From Shewanella sp. MBTL60-007 (lineage in GTDB: Bacteria > Pseudomonadota > Gammaproteobacteria > Enterobacterales > Shewanellaceae), in assembly GCF_019654915.1 (NCBI RefSeq), contig NZ_BPET01000024.1, forward strand, positions 1-64,000: a stretch of DNA of 64,000 nt, given 5' to 3'. Below are positions 25,106 to 34,615 of the stretch, in pieces (position 1 is the first letter of the stretch; each line of letters begins with the position of its first letter). A program made the translations under genes and the position numbers. The notes beneath the pieces are model-generated. The model had not been told where the DNA came from. It saw only the letters and a program-made list of their open reading frames with translations, and ran no database searches.

Positions 25106-26122
25106 CTAAGACGAAACTTCGACTTTGGTTAAAAACAACTGCCCAGCTTTTGAGCAACACTTAAATTTACGCCAAAGTGTCCATACATAATTGCCATTAT
25201 CTGAGTTAATAGTTTCTGGAAATGCCTTGTCATCAGGGAATATATAACAGCTGTCCCCTCTGTCGCGTGGGTAGTTCAGTTGCCACTTTCCGGCTTTGTC
25301 AGACATCTCTACTTTTTTACCATAACCCCAACCTTTCGTTTCATCAGGGGCTTCAGGTGGAGCGGTGTAAATGTGTGGCCATTGATGACTATCGTTTGTG
25401 ATCAAGTCAGCGACCTTGTTTATATTCACAGAGCTAGTTATGTAAGGGTCATCACCCGTAATAAAGCCAGTTCTCGGGAAAATATCTCCCCACTTTGTAT
25501 AAACACCTGAGTCCATACCGTGAATGATTCGATTAAAGTTCATCGGCCATGCGAACATTTCGTAAATCCCCATTCTCCACTCAAAATCGAGCTGAGAGCT
25601 GTAATAAGGGAATAAAGGAACAACGTCACTATTGCACCATTCAAAGTAGCCAGTGGCTCCAAAAATTGAGTCATATACTTGGTCGATGGCTACGATGTCA
25701 GGGCTGCCAATCACGTTCACATCAGTAAATTGTAGACTTGAACGCCTACTGTGCTTTAGTGGCTTTGAAGTGTTTGTTCCCTGTCCAGGAGCAAAGCCTA
25801 ATACCACTTCAGCCAATGATGATACAACTGAGTTAAGCCAATCTGTGATAAATCCAGAAGTTGAAGCCTCACCACGCTTACTTTCAACAAGTAGATCAGG
25901 CGAGTAGTGGCTATTGAGTATTGAGTACTCCACACTACAATAAAAAGTTCTACATTTAAGCCAAAAGCACATGCCAATCACTTCCATCTGAACGCATTGA
26001 AAATTGAAGTGGTCTTGCGTCAAATCGACAATACTTAGTTCATCACTTGCATCTGTCTTGGGAGAATAGGTGCCAAAGGACAATGTAAGGGCGACGCCAA
26101 TCGCTAATAATGATTTCTTCAT
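25106..26122 (-). CDS. MPF-G protein of the PFL_4710 family (TIGR03756-like)
   Basis: 338 residues with a signal peptide (MKKSLLAIGVALTLSFG). The family block is clear: VIGMCFWLKCRTFYC, then HYSPDLLVES. Periplasmic, cysteine-rich, counterpart of TraU in related systems. It overlaps the thioredoxin-like gene by 4 bp. In related elements the PFL_4711 gene follows directly; here it is about 5 kb away. Confidence 0.8.
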   Translation of the reverse strand: MKKSLLAIGVALTLSFGTYSPKTDASDELSIVDLTQDHFNFQCVQMEVIGMCFWLKCRTFYCSVEYSILNSHYSPDLLVESKRGEASTSGFITDWLNSVVSSLAEVVLGFAPGQGTNTSKPLKHSRRSSLQFTDVNVIGSPDIVAIDQVYDSIFGATGYFEWCNSDVVPLFPYYSSQLDFEWRMGIYEMFAWPMNFNRIIHGMDSGVYTKWGDIFPRTGFITGDDPYITSSVNINKVADLITNDSHQWPHIYTAPPEAPDETKGWGYGKKVEMSDKAGKWQLNYPRDRGDSCYIFPDDKAFPETINSDNGNYVWTLWRKFKCCSKAGQLFLTKVEVSS

Positions 26123-26571
26123 TCACATAGCCCTCCATTTTTTTTAAAGGCTTTGTATTTCTTGAATGAATCGAATGCATTAAGGCCGTAAATGACACAC
26201 TTGTCATTTACAACAAAAGCAGGGTATCGATTTAACCCAATCGTCATGGCTTTTGCCATCGCCATTTCACCTTGAGCAATCCGCTCTATGTATGGCTTAA
26301 CTTTTTCACCTTGAAATAACTTAGATGCACGTTTGAATACATCTTCTTGAGTACCTTTGTTATTAAATAGACCATTCATTTCATCTAGAGCTTTAGATGA
26401 ATCACCAATTCGATATACATTCACAGGCAGCTTGACTACTCGCTCAAACCGCTTTTGGTCAAAGTTAGTATTTAGGTCCAAAAAAATATCAATATGGTCA
26501 ACAGCAGCTTGAGAAACGGTTGGAAACCCGAATATGAGTCCAAGAGACAATACTTTAGCTTTCAGCATCAA
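26119..26571 (-). CDS. MPF-G protein of the PFL_4709 family (TIGR03757-like)
   Basis: 150 residues with a signal peptide and a thioredoxin-like layout: a DIFLDLNTNF strand, a helical insert, then NRYPAFVVNDKCVIYGLNAF. This is typical of the TIGR03757 family, which resembles TrbC/TraW-type secretion components. Start and stop overlap neighbours by 17 and 4 bp. Confidence 0.8.
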   Translation of the reverse strand: MMLKAKVLSLGLIFGFPTVSQAAVDHIDIFLDLNTNFDQKRFERVVKLPVNVYRIGDSSKALDEMNGLFNNKGTQEDVFKRASKLFQGEKVKPYIERIAQGEMAMAKAMTIGLNRYPAFVVNDKCVIYGLNAFDSFKKYKAFKKNGGLCE

Positions 26572-29347
26572 TACCTCTCATTTTATCGAGTTTGTTAGCC
26601 AAGCTAATGGCTGCACCTACATCATTTGAACCAATAGCTTCGCGCTCTACTCTCAGTGCTTTCTTTTCTTTACCGTCAGAACCCGCTAGCACCAAATGCA
26701 AACTAGGTGGTACAGACCTAAACAGCGTTGGTTTAACGCTATCAGAAAAAATAACGCCCTCTGTATAAGCTCTACTCTGCTTTCGGCAGTTTTTCATTAA
26801 GGATTTCTGCTCCTCTGAAAGCTCCCTAAATCGCTCAAGCTGCTCAATCTCATTCTTAGTAGGCGTGAGCATTTGCCACCACTCGATCATGTTGAGCAAT
26901 TTTGCTGCGTTATCAGGGAAATCCTTGAGATTTTGAGTAGCAAAGATCGGCCAAGTAGTTAGCTTTCGCATCATTTTGACTGCTTTAACCAAAAAGCTAG
27001 CCAAAAGAGGATTTGTTGTAATGATATGTGCTTCATCAGTAAGCACGATATTATGACGGCCTGAGGACTGGTTTTTCTCGGCTATGCTATTAATCTTCAT
27101 CATCAGGCTTACATAGGTCAGAGCAAGCTCAGCTTCGTAGCCATCTTTGGTGAGCGTGCCTAAATCTACAATTGTTACATCAGCATCAACCCAAGGCTGT
27201 CCCTCTCGGTTAAAAAGCTCAGCACCAAAACCCGTTGTGTATGAGTCAATTGCAGAAGACATATCTGCAAGCTTTTCTCGATGTTTTGGAGGTGTATTTT
27301 CGTCTAAAGCTGCAGTTTTTAGTTCATCACGTAAATCTTGGGTAAGCATCATACGCTCAGCATCACGACACTTTACTGCTGTATTACGAATACAGCGCCT
27401 AAGTAGACCACGCTCAGCCCGCCCGTACTTTTTCTGCTCCTCGACCTCGCCACCAGTGATCATTAACATGGCCGAAACTTCCATTTCCCCCATTACATCA
27501 CGTTGATCATCATCCTCTTCTTCATCACTATCTTCTTCAAGATCTTGATAAATATTGTCGCTGAGCCCTTCCTCGTTGAAACCAGCTTGAGCCTCTTGTT
27601 CGAATATTAGATGTGAGTCAGCAAATGGCGGCAAAGATGTACCAGAGCCCGGTGTAATGCTCACACGATTAACAGTCACACCATTTTGCTGAAGATACTT
27701 ACCAGCAAGTGAGAAACTATTTCCTTTCTCTACAATGAACATACGTGGCCTATAAACAGCCATGAGTGTGAGGATCTTATCAACTAATTTAGCACTCTTA
27801 CCTGAGCCTGGCGGTCCAATTATTAATTCAAACGCATTGTTCACTTTGTCCCTGTCAAATTGGTCATAGGTAATAGGGCTTCCACCACGATTAAACTCAA
27901 TTTGCGCGACATTTCCTGTTCCCTCTGCACGACCCCAAATTAAGGAAAGGTTTATCGCGTGTTGCAGATAACATAAACGAGCCACCCTATTCTTAGGATC
28001 TTTGTTTGGGTAGAAATTCATCGGTAAGAGGTCGATGTACGCTTTATTTGCCAAACTGTCTTCTTGAAGTTTGTATGAAGTGATGTTGCCCGAGAACAAA
28101 GAGGCCGTAATGTCTCTACAGCGTTTTCTAAGCTCAGGTAGATCTTTACCTCGAACATATACAGCAACAGCCAAACGGCAGACGTTTTGTTTGTTTATTA
28201 ACGATTCTTTCAATCCATTGATAGCATTTAGGGTTTGACCTGCAGCCTGAGAGCCACCACGACATTTAGACTCCAATGCATCAGCCTGCATAATAGTGTC
28301 ATGCTGAGCCATCATAACCATTGTTTTAGCAATGACCGTCCCTGCCGGTAAACCATCCATAAATGAATTTGTAAGCGCATCAGTACCTACGCCATTGGCA
28401 ATTTCACCAGAAAGTTGTCCAATTTCAGGGCGCTTGTTGAATTTTGCTGAGCGAATAACTGCATGTGGCATTTCATCAAACCACCAGCAGTTATTTTTAA
28501 CGTCCACTCTTGGTGGCGAATGTATTAAGGCCTCACTCAGATCAAAACCAAAAGGTAGATCTTCAACCTTATCGATACCAAGCAACTTCATAAAGCTGTC
28601 TTTAGAATCTGCTAAAGCATTGCCCGGATTAAACCAAAGTAACAACCAATTAAAAAAATCTATGCCGTTATCACGTTTAAATCCGATTCGATTACTGGTG
28701 AATTGACGCTCAATCCCCTCACGAATAGATAAAATTTCTTCAGCTGGATCATAGTCAGGATCTTTAATTTCACTGGGAGAAGAACGCCTATAAACAATAA
28801 ACTTGCACCTGCGCTGCTCACCTTTCCATTGCTTTTGAGTTAGTTCGTCCTTAAAAATCCCATCGGGATTAGCAATACCTTTCAAGTGTTTCTCCATAAG
28901 CTTGAAGTACTTTTTCGTATACTCAGTACCTTTAGCTTCCGGTGAAACATTGGCTTTCATATCATCTAAGACTGATACAATCTCTGACTCTTGATACGCA
29001 AACTCTTGAACAATCCAAGGGTGCTTTTGCTTTGGCTGGATCTCATTTTCAAAAATGCCTTGGATCTTGTTACGCATCTCGGCCAGCATTTCAGTACTGC
29101 GCCCCTCAGTCGGTACTGGCTTGACGGTAAAAACAATTGCATGACTAAAGCCATCTTCAAGTAAGAAAGTTTCTGTGTCTGTCAGGTACTCTGTATACGG
29201 CAAAAGGCTTGGGAAACTTTTATGGTTTTTCGTCCCTAGCTGCTCAATATCTTGCTCGCTATATGCATTAACTTGCTCAGGATAAGACGCCTTTCCCAGC
29301 CCAAGAAAGTCTAGAAATTTCGTCATTTTTGATTCGGCTAGTTCCAT
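26555..29347 (-). CDS. traC: Conjugative transfer ATPase, TraC/VirB4-like (TIGR03754-like)
   Basis: 930 residues. Walker A IGPPGSGKSAK is near residue 510 and Walker B NIVLTDEAHII near residue 770; downstream come ATQNLKDF and the C-terminal helical bundle. Length and motifs match the PFL_4706 family of GI-type elements. Inner-membrane-associated ATPase driving pilus assembly and substrate entry. An acidic insert (DLEEDSDEEEDDDQRD, about 600-615) follows Walker A. AGAGG precedes the ATG. Confidence 0.9.
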   Translation of the reverse strand: MELAESKMTKFLDFLGLGKASYPEQVNAYSEQDIEQLGTKNHKSFPSLLPYTEYLTDTETFLLEDGFSHAIVFTVKPVPTEGRSTEMLAEMRNKIQGIFENEIQPKQKHPWIVQEFAYQESEIVSVLDDMKANVSPEAKGTEYTKKYFKLMEKHLKGIANPDGIFKDELTQKQWKGEQRRCKFIVYRRSSPSEIKDPDYDPAEEILSIREGIERQFTSNRIGFKRDNGIDFFNWLLLWFNPGNALADSKDSFMKLLGIDKVEDLPFGFDLSEALIHSPPRVDVKNNCWWFDEMPHAVIRSAKFNKRPEIGQLSGEIANGVGTDALTNSFMDGLPAGTVIAKTMVMMAQHDTIMQADALESKCRGGSQAAGQTLNAINGLKESLINKQNVCRLAVAVYVRGKDLPELRKRCRDITASLFSGNITSYKLQEDSLANKAYIDLLPMNFYPNKDPKNRVARLCYLQHAINLSLIWGRAEGTGNVAQIEFNRGGSPITYDQFDRDKVNNAFELIIGPPGSGKSAKLVDKILTLMAVYRPRMFIVEKGNSFSLAGKYLQQNGVTVNRVSITPGSGTSLPPFADSHLIFEQEAQAGFNEEGLSDNIYQDLEEDSDEEEDDDQRDVMGEMEVSAMLMITGGEVEEQKKYGRAERGLLRRCIRNTAVKCRDAERMMLTQDLRDELKTAALDENTPPKHREKLADMSSAIDSYTTGFGAELFNREGQPWVDADVTIVDLGTLTKDGYEAELALTYVSLMMKINSIAEKNQSSGRHNIVLTDEAHIITTNPLLASFLVKAVKMMRKLTTWPIFATQNLKDFPDNAAKLLNMIEWWQMLTPTKNEIEQLERFRELSEEQKSLMKNCRKQSRAYTEGVIFSDSVKPTLFRSVPPSLHLVLAGSDGKEKKALRVEREAIGSNDVGAAISLANKLDKMRGIDAES

Positions 29348-29349
29348 TG

Positions 29350-29790
29350 TTACCTCTGCACTTCTTTATTTGACCAAGTACTTATTTGCTCAACAGCTGA
29401 AAATTCGCCAGGCAAAGCATATTCATCTCGCGTGAGTAACTTAAACTCAGTGATGTAAGACGGCATTGGTATTCTGTCTTGACTCGAAAGGCGAGAGTTT
29501 ACGAATAAGTACATAGTTGGATTCGGCAGTAGGCGATATTCCGGCTTGTTCATTGAGTGCAGCGCATACGCATCGAGTCTCAGTTCGTGATCTTCTAACG
29601 CTCTTTTAGGTACAAACCTTTCTTTGGGGCCATTAGTATCTACGCTAGTGTCTTCGTTTTCTCCTCGGTATTGACCATAGTAAACCTCTTTTGCCGTCAA
29701 CCCTTCTTGTGGAATAAGGCTTTCTTTATTAGATGTGCAACCGGCTAGGCTAGTTAAAATCGTTAAGATAAAAATCGTTTGGCACTTCAT
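29350..29790 (-). CDS. MPF-G lipoprotein (TIGR03751-like, TraV role)
   Basis: 146 residues with a lipoprotein signal (ILTSLAGC, cysteine at about 18) and the family start SLIPQEGLTAKEVY. Probably the outer-membrane lipoprotein of the core complex, beside the TraB-like gene which it overlaps by 41 bp. Confidence 0.75.
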   Translation of the reverse strand: MKCQTIFILTILTSLAGCTSNKESLIPQEGLTAKEVYYGQYRGENEDTSVDTNGPKERFVPKRALEDHELRLDAYALHSMNKPEYRLLPNPTMYLFVNSRLSSQDRIPMPSYITEFKLLTRDEYALPGEFSAVEQISTWSNKEVQR

Positions 29791-31198
29791 AATTTAGCTT
29801 TCTCCCATTTGGATCGTAATCAATCTCAATTTGTTCCGTAATACGAATATCCACTAGCTTGCCGACTGCGACATAGGCAACATCGAACATGCTGTCTTGT
29901 CTTTCTTTCATCGTGTCAATGACCGACTGAATACCTGCTGAGCCTGAGTTCGCAAGAGCATAAGTGTCCTTGTTCCCATCGACTGCAGATGAACCACCGT
30001 CTGATGGACTTGATGATGTTTGTGCAGCTTGATAACCCTCAGTTATCCCTTGAGCGACTGCCAACAAACCATTGGTCGTTAGGTACTCAGGTAGATTACT
30101 TATGTACTTATCTGCCGTGATACATGGCACACCATACATATCGGTCAAATACCCTAATTGACCGGACTCAGAATCTTCTGATCTAACAGTCGTTACTCGC
30201 CCGTCTTCAAAGGTGAATTGCAAGGTGTCGATATTCGCTTCAGCGCATTTCAATGAGCGATTACCAATCGCTGTACCAATTGCCAAAATGTCAGCAACAC
30301 CATCAACTGAGAAACCTTTACTGACTAGAACCTCAGGCCCAAGTTTTACAGTAAATTTCATAGGAGCCACGACAGTAGAGCCAATAGGTACTTTTGCCAA
30401 AATTGCAGACTGAGTAACAGCACCAACCAGCGTTGTAGTCGGTGGAATCGTCATATAAGGGATTAATTCAGCTTCTTTCTCTGATACATCACTGCCGTTA
30501 TCAAATTCCTCATGAATAGGTATAGAAGATGCGTTACCTTGCTTGAGCTTGGGTACATAGGTGTACTCAACACCATCATCATTAATGCCCTTAACTGCAT
30601 CAATTGGAAGCTGCCAAACTACTTGCTCACTAGCGGAAAAGTCACCGCCATAATTATCATTGTCGTCAACAGTGGCATTTCCATTGGGGCGGTTTAACTG
30701 AGGCAACCCATAGTCATTGCCAACTACAGGTTGTACGCCATCTTTTGGTACTTCATCCGGCAGAAATCCAAGGCCATCACTATTATCATTTTGATTGAAA
30801 GCGGCTAACTTGTTAGCTAGGTTTTCATAGTTTTGTTGAACAACATTCAATTGGTCTGAAAACATCTGACTGACCTCAGAGCTATCCTGGCCATCATTTC
30901 TCTCTTGCTTATTCAACCTATCTTTAAGCTGTTTGTTTTCCTCTTTTATAGCATGTAGCTCACCCTGTAAGCTTTCAAAGTTAATGTTGATTATCCGCAT
31001 CTGCTCTAATGTCCCGGCCGCATCGGGTAGAACCTCAGGTTGCGTTAATTGATTTGGCTCTTGTGCTGCAGGTCGATTACCAAACTTATGCGGTGCTATC
31101 TCTGCGCTCTCTGATTTTAATAAATAGATAACGACACCAGCGGAGATCGTCAGCCCCACTGCGATAAATATTGCTGGTTTACTTACTGACTGAGCCAT
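29750..31198 (-). CDS. MPF-G TraB-like protein (TIGR03752-like)
   Basis: 482 residues: a single N-terminal membrane helix (IFIAVGLTISAGVVIYLL), a coiled coil (about 65-105), a proline/asparagine-rich linker, and a C-terminal beta-rich domain with TTLVGAVTQSAILAKVPIGSTV. It should span the periplasm and link the inner membrane to the outer-membrane core, like TraB/VirB10. Confidence 0.85.
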   Translation of the reverse strand: MAQSVSKPAIFIAVGLTISAGVVIYLLKSESAEIAPHKFGNRPAAQEPNQLTQPEVLPDAAGTLEQMRIININFESLQGELHAIKEENKQLKDRLNKQERNDGQDSSEVSQMFSDQLNVVQQNYENLANKLAAFNQNDNSDGLGFLPDEVPKDGVQPVVGNDYGLPQLNRPNGNATVDDNDNYGGDFSASEQVVWQLPIDAVKGINDDGVEYTYVPKLKQGNASSIPIHEEFDNGSDVSEKEAELIPYMTIPPTTTLVGAVTQSAILAKVPIGSTVVAPMKFTVKLGPEVLVSKGFSVDGVADILAIGTAIGNRSLKCAEANIDTLQFTFEDGRVTTVRSEDSESGQLGYLTDMYGVPCITADKYISNLPEYLTTNGLLAVAQGITEGYQAAQTSSSPSDGGSSAVDGNKDTYALANSGSAGIQSVIDTMKERQDSMFDVAYVAVGKLVDIRITEQIEIDYDPNGRKLNYEVPNDFYLNDFN

Positions 31199-31988
31199 AA
31201 GCCCCCCTTGATAGGTATAAAGACTTTTGTATTGGCTTTTCCGTGACGATATAGATAGTTGTTTGGTCTCGTTCGCTACCCTTTCCCGTCACAAATAACT
31301 GCTGCGGAGTGAAATACAACCAATCAGAGTTAATGTCTTGACGACGAATTGTTTGGATTGATGAAGTGCGGTTTTTAAGGTGAATAGCAGTTAAATACAG
31401 ACCACCTGCTCGCCAGCCTTTGATAACATCAAGATTAAAAACGCCATAGCTAGAACCAATGAAAAAATGCTCTAAATTGAGATTCAAAGGTACTTTGGTT
31501 TCAGTAATGCCTTTTCCAGTTGGAATAAGGCGTTCTGGCATATACAAGCTAATACTTGCATAACGGATCAAGTCCACGGCTGAAACTCTACTAGCGTGAA
31601 TTGAGCCCTTGTTTCGACTTGTCTGGGTTGATGCTTGCGGTTTATCTGAACCTAACTGAATAATCACATCGCCTAGTTGTTCACTCGACTCGACAGTAAC
31701 GAAGTCAATTAAAATCACTCGCTTACTTTCCATTAAACGAAATCTAATGCGGGAATCCAAAATCTTGTCAGTAGCCTTGGCATAAACGACCCCTTGTGCG
31801 CTGGGGAGTAATAATCGCGATACAAGAGATTTTGGAATAGCTACTTCAACATTGTCACTAAACTTGATTAGCCTTTCTTGGCCTACAGCTAACTCGACCT
31901 TTAACGGCTTACCTGTCCAGTTCAGGACTTCAGTTGCTAGACTTAATGGGGATACCAAGATTGTTAAGGCAAACACTAAATACTTCAT
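31179..31988 (-). CDS. MPF-G protein of the PFL_4704 family (TIGR03749-like, TraK role)
   Basis: 269 residues with a signal peptide (MKYLVFALTILVSPLSLA). Start of the mature part, LNWTGKPLKVELAVGQERLIKF, is characteristic of TIGR03749. Probably a TraK/VirB9-like secreted core component. It overlaps the TraB-like gene by 20 bp and the next upstream by 4 bp. Confidence 0.85.
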   Translation of the reverse strand: MKYLVFALTILVSPLSLATEVLNWTGKPLKVELAVGQERLIKFSDNVEVAIPKSLVSRLLLPSAQGVVYAKATDKILDSRIRFRLMESKRVILIDFVTVESSEQLGDVIIQLGSDKPQASTQTSRNKGSIHASRVSAVDLIRYASISLYMPERLIPTGKGITETKVPLNLNLEHFFIGSSYGVFNLDVIKGWRAGGLYLTAIHLKNRTSSIQTIRRQDINSDWLYFTPQQLFVTGKGSERDQTTIYIVTEKPIQKSLYLSRGAYGSVSK

Positions 31989-32626
31989 AAAGAGAGTCCT
32001 TTTGGTAGTGGAATTTCTTTGGGCGTACTATCAAATCCATCAAGTCGTATCCCCCAAGGGTTATACTCCTCATGAGTGGAACCAAGCGTAACAATCAAAG
32101 GCCATCGAATACCTTTGCGCATATACAAACGCCCTTTGTAAGACTCTTCAACAATAGTATCGATAAACACAACCCAGCTCGTATCAGTAAGTTGTGTTAC
32201 CCGCTCAAGTGAATAACCTGCTCCGGGCATTTCTTGAATTGTGCGCGTTTTGCCCGCAATGTCGTTTTTTTGCACGCGAGACCGATACATTAAGGTCATT
32301 TCATTTTTGAAATTGGCAGATATTAAGAATTGATATAGTGATAAGTTATTCAACATATCTTTTGAGCCATCTTTGGACCAATAATTGATATTTTGAAAAA
32401 ATGCAAAAGCAGTGTTGTATACCGTTGCTGGATGGATTTCACCAACCTTTTGTGAGAACCCTTGTCTTGCGTTAGGTGGCACATTAATGGTTATAAACTG
32501 GGGCATTAACACTAGTCCACCAACAGCGACTACGAGCAATGAAGCAAGTAACACGTTTAACCTTTTTAGATCTCTGATTCGCTCTTCTAGCGCTAAACTC
32601 AGTGTTCTAGACTTACTCTTGGTCAT
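31985..32626 (-). CDS. MPF-G protein of the PFL_4703 family (TIGR03746-like, TraE role)
   Basis: 213 residues: a membrane helix near residues 25-45, then a periplasmic domain with family signatures VNVPPN-like (INVPPNARQGF), FAFFQNINYW, TIQEMPGAGYS and YNPWGIRLDG. Counterpart of TraE/VirB8. Coupled to both neighbours by 4-bp overlaps. Confidence 0.85.
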   Translation of the reverse strand: MTKSKSRTLSLALEERIRDLKRLNVLLASLLVVAVGGLVLMPQFITINVPPNARQGFSQKVGEIHPATVYNTAFAFFQNINYWSKDGSKDMLNNLSLYQFLISANFKNEMTLMYRSRVQKNDIAGKTRTIQEMPGAGYSLERVTQLTDTSWVVFIDTIVEESYKGRLYMRKGIRWPLIVTLGSTHEEYNPWGIRLDGFDSTPKEIPLPKGLSL

Positions 32627-33027
32627 TCTTGCTCCTTACTTCGCTTAATAAGCTTGCGCTCTTCTAAAAGATTAATTTCAAAGCTTTCACTACTAACAAA
32701 GTGACCAGTTTTCGTATTTAGGTGACGCTGCAAGAACATTTCAAAATCAACCCAAACCAAAGAATCTGGTCTCGTTTCCTTCGCGCTCGAAAGCTTTCTT
32801 GTAAATAAAATAACGAGCAATACCATCAGGAAGATTGCGACAGCCATACCTAGCCACCAAACGCCGGTGATTAAGCCAATAAGTAAAAGCGGTATGACAC
32901 CGCCACCGACAATGGCAAAAGCCACGCAATACAAGAGCTCGTCTTGCGTGAGTCCCGCCCAAACCGTGGGTTCAAAATCCAGCAGTTCGATTGAGTTATT
33001 AATTTCGATGTCAGGTTTAGGTGCCAT
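32623..33027 (-). CDS. MPF-G small membrane protein (TIGR03750-like, TraL role)
   Basis: 134 residues with a double membrane helix (about 35-80). The N-terminal NNSIELLDFEPTVWAGLTQDEL matches the FEP-x-V-x-x-G-x-T-x-x-E-L pattern of TIGR03750. Probably TraL/VirB3-like. Confidence 0.8.
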   Translation of the reverse strand: MAPKPDIEINNSIELLDFEPTVWAGLTQDELLYCVAFAIVGGGVIPLLLIGLITGVWWLGMAVAIFLMVLLVILFTRKLSSAKETRPDSLVWVDFEMFLQRHLNTKTGHFVSSESFEINLLEERKLIKRSKEQE

Positions 33028-33039
33028 TTGGGTTTCAAC

Positions 33040-33390
33040 TTAAAAAATTGCTAAAACAGCATTGAGAATGAAGATAATGGCAGTTCCTAAAACAACCCCA
33101 ATTAGAGCTTGTTTGCCCACATCGACCATTGTTGATTTCCCATCTGGTCCTGTGTCTTGGTAAACCTTTACCGTGTTCATACAAACTACGATCAAGAAAT
33201 ATGACAAAATGGCTGTTACTGTGAGACCTACGCCCGCCACTAACCAATCGTTACCCTTATCAACCCAATCAGTAGTATTTCCAGCACCACTAACCGTTGG
33301 TATACCAGACGCGCTTGCACTAAAGGCAATAGCTGACGATAAAGCCACTCCAAATTTTACTAATTGTTTTGTCTTAGATTTAATGTCCAT
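33040..33390 (-). CDS. MPF-G pilin candidate (TIGR03745-like)
   Basis: 116 residues from the ATG at 33390, which has AAAGGAAG upstream. Signal peptide (SSAIAFSASASG), then two membrane helices separated by a short polar loop (CMNTVKVYQDTGPDGKSTM), the layout of conjugative prepilins and TIGR03745. Likely the conjugative pilus subunit. Confidence 0.75.
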   Translation of the reverse strand: MDIKSKTKQLVKFGVALSSAIAFSASASGIPTVSGAGNTTDWVDKGNDWLVAGVGLTVTAILSYFLIVVCMNTVKVYQDTGPDGKSTMVDVGKQALIGVVLGTAIIFILNAVLAIF

Positions 33391-33404
33391 CTTCCTTTCC
33401 CTTT

Positions 33405-33650
33405 CTATATTAAAAATATGTAAGCCTGCATAAACGCCATAATTTTTGCGTAGCAAAACAAGGCTTCGCTACCGTTAATTTCGTTGTCTACCCAAGCCTT
33501 ATAAACTCCAATCATGATCCAAATAAATACAAAGAACCCAGCCGCATAGACCCCCCTGCTTATAAACTGATGAACAGTGTCAGCCCCTCCAACACCAACT
33601 CCTTGAGACCAGATATTCCAATAATCAACAACGTCTGAAGCAATGCTCAT
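33405..33650 (-). CDS. MPF-G small membrane protein (TIGR03758-like)
   Basis: 81 residues with two membrane helices around a W-x-x-N-E-I-N-G-S-E loop, as in TIGR03758. It sits just upstream of the pilin-like gene as in other GI-type elements. Possibly a second pilin-like subunit. Confidence 0.75.
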   Translation of the reverse strand: MSIASDVVDYWNIWSQGVGVGGADTVHQFISRGVYAAGFFVFIWIMIGVYKAWVDNEINGSEALFCYAKIMAFMQAYIFLI

Positions 33651-33665
33651 ATACCAACCTTTGTG

Positions 33666-34202
33666 TTAGTGTTTATATCCACGAGGAAGAACAGCTTTGT
33701 TCATGTTCGAACGTGTAATCGTGATTAATTGATTTATGTCTTGCTTAAGCATTGAAAAATCAAAAAATAATCTGTCCCTGTGAATAACAATTTGTTCTGA
33801 CTCAGCAACTAACCTTTCCAAACTCTGCAACTGGTCGATCACTCGCTCATTTCTTTCTAATTCTTTCCATCGTTGGCAAATAAAGTTGGATTGATATGGC
33901 GAAAATCGATCACTCAATGAGCCATATCCATCTTTGATAAAAACATCTAATCCATGGTTTATTTGATTCAATAGAGTACGACTTCGGTCATACACTTCGC
34001 TCTGTGCGCAGCTGAGTTCAGCTCCTTCTTTTAGCAACAAATTGATGCTGCCCAAATGACCTTGGATGCGTAATAAAGCGTGCTTTTGCTCACTAGCATT
34101 TACATAGCTACTGATACTTAAGGTCAAAACGATTAGAAGAATTAGGCGCATGTGCGTGAGTGCTCTTTGAAATAGTGCTGAACCTCTTCCCAGCTTTTCC
34201 AT
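33666..34202 (-). CDS. RAQPRD-like periplasmic protein
   Basis: 178 residues with a signal peptide (LILLIVLTLSISSYVNA), a helical body with two cysteines and a C-terminal DFSMLKQDINQL...LPRG, like the FDY-x-x-L-x-x-D...PRD end of the RAQPRD family. It has the expected place before the TIGR03758-like gene. Confidence 0.65.
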   Translation of the reverse strand: MEKLGRGSALFQRALTHMRLILLIVLTLSISSYVNASEQKHALLRIQGHLGSINLLLKEGAELSCAQSEVYDRSRTLLNQINHGLDVFIKDGYGSLSDRFSPYQSNFICQRWKELERNERVIDQLQSLERLVAESEQIVIHRDRLFFDFSMLKQDINQLITITRSNMNKAVLPRGYKH

Positions 34203-34513
34203 TCATTCTCCCCTTGTTCTAACCCCTCATATAATTGAGCTTTGGCAATATACGCCTGATTACTTCTCTTGCTTTTACCCACCAGCCTCAACACGACTGA
34301 CTCTTGATCCAACGCTAAATAAACACATTTAGACGGCTCAAAAATCTCTGCAACACCGCTAGATAGTTGCCCCATGGAAACATTAATAAATAGGCCGATT
34401 AATTCACCACTCTTTCTCGGCACATTCCCGACTTTGACTAAGAAATTATTGGACGGCTCTTTCATAGGGCTCTCTTGATAAACTTCGATTAAGGCCATAT
34501 TACCCATCACCAA
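34142..34513 (-). CDS. First gene of the MPF-G operon, unknown
   Basis: 123 residues, soluble, no signal peptide. It overlaps the RAQPRD-like gene by 61 bp. Not a family I recognise. The promoter should lie at 34514-34615, where the repeated word AGGGAATAGGG/AGGGAATGAG occurs on the + strand. Confidence 0.6.
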   Translation of the reverse strand: MVMGNMALIEVYQESPMKEPSNNFLVKVGNVPRKSGELIGLFINVSMGQLSSGVAEIFEPSKCVYLALDQESVVLRLVGKSKRSNQAYIAKAQLYEGLEQGENEWKSWEEVQHYFKEHSRTCA

Positions 34514-34615
34514 AAACTAACCAGTGAATAAAAGGGAATAGGGAAAACCATTTATTGACAGTAGGGAATGAGCGGAAACGTATATTTGAAGCAACTAATA
34601 ACGACGGAGTTAAAA

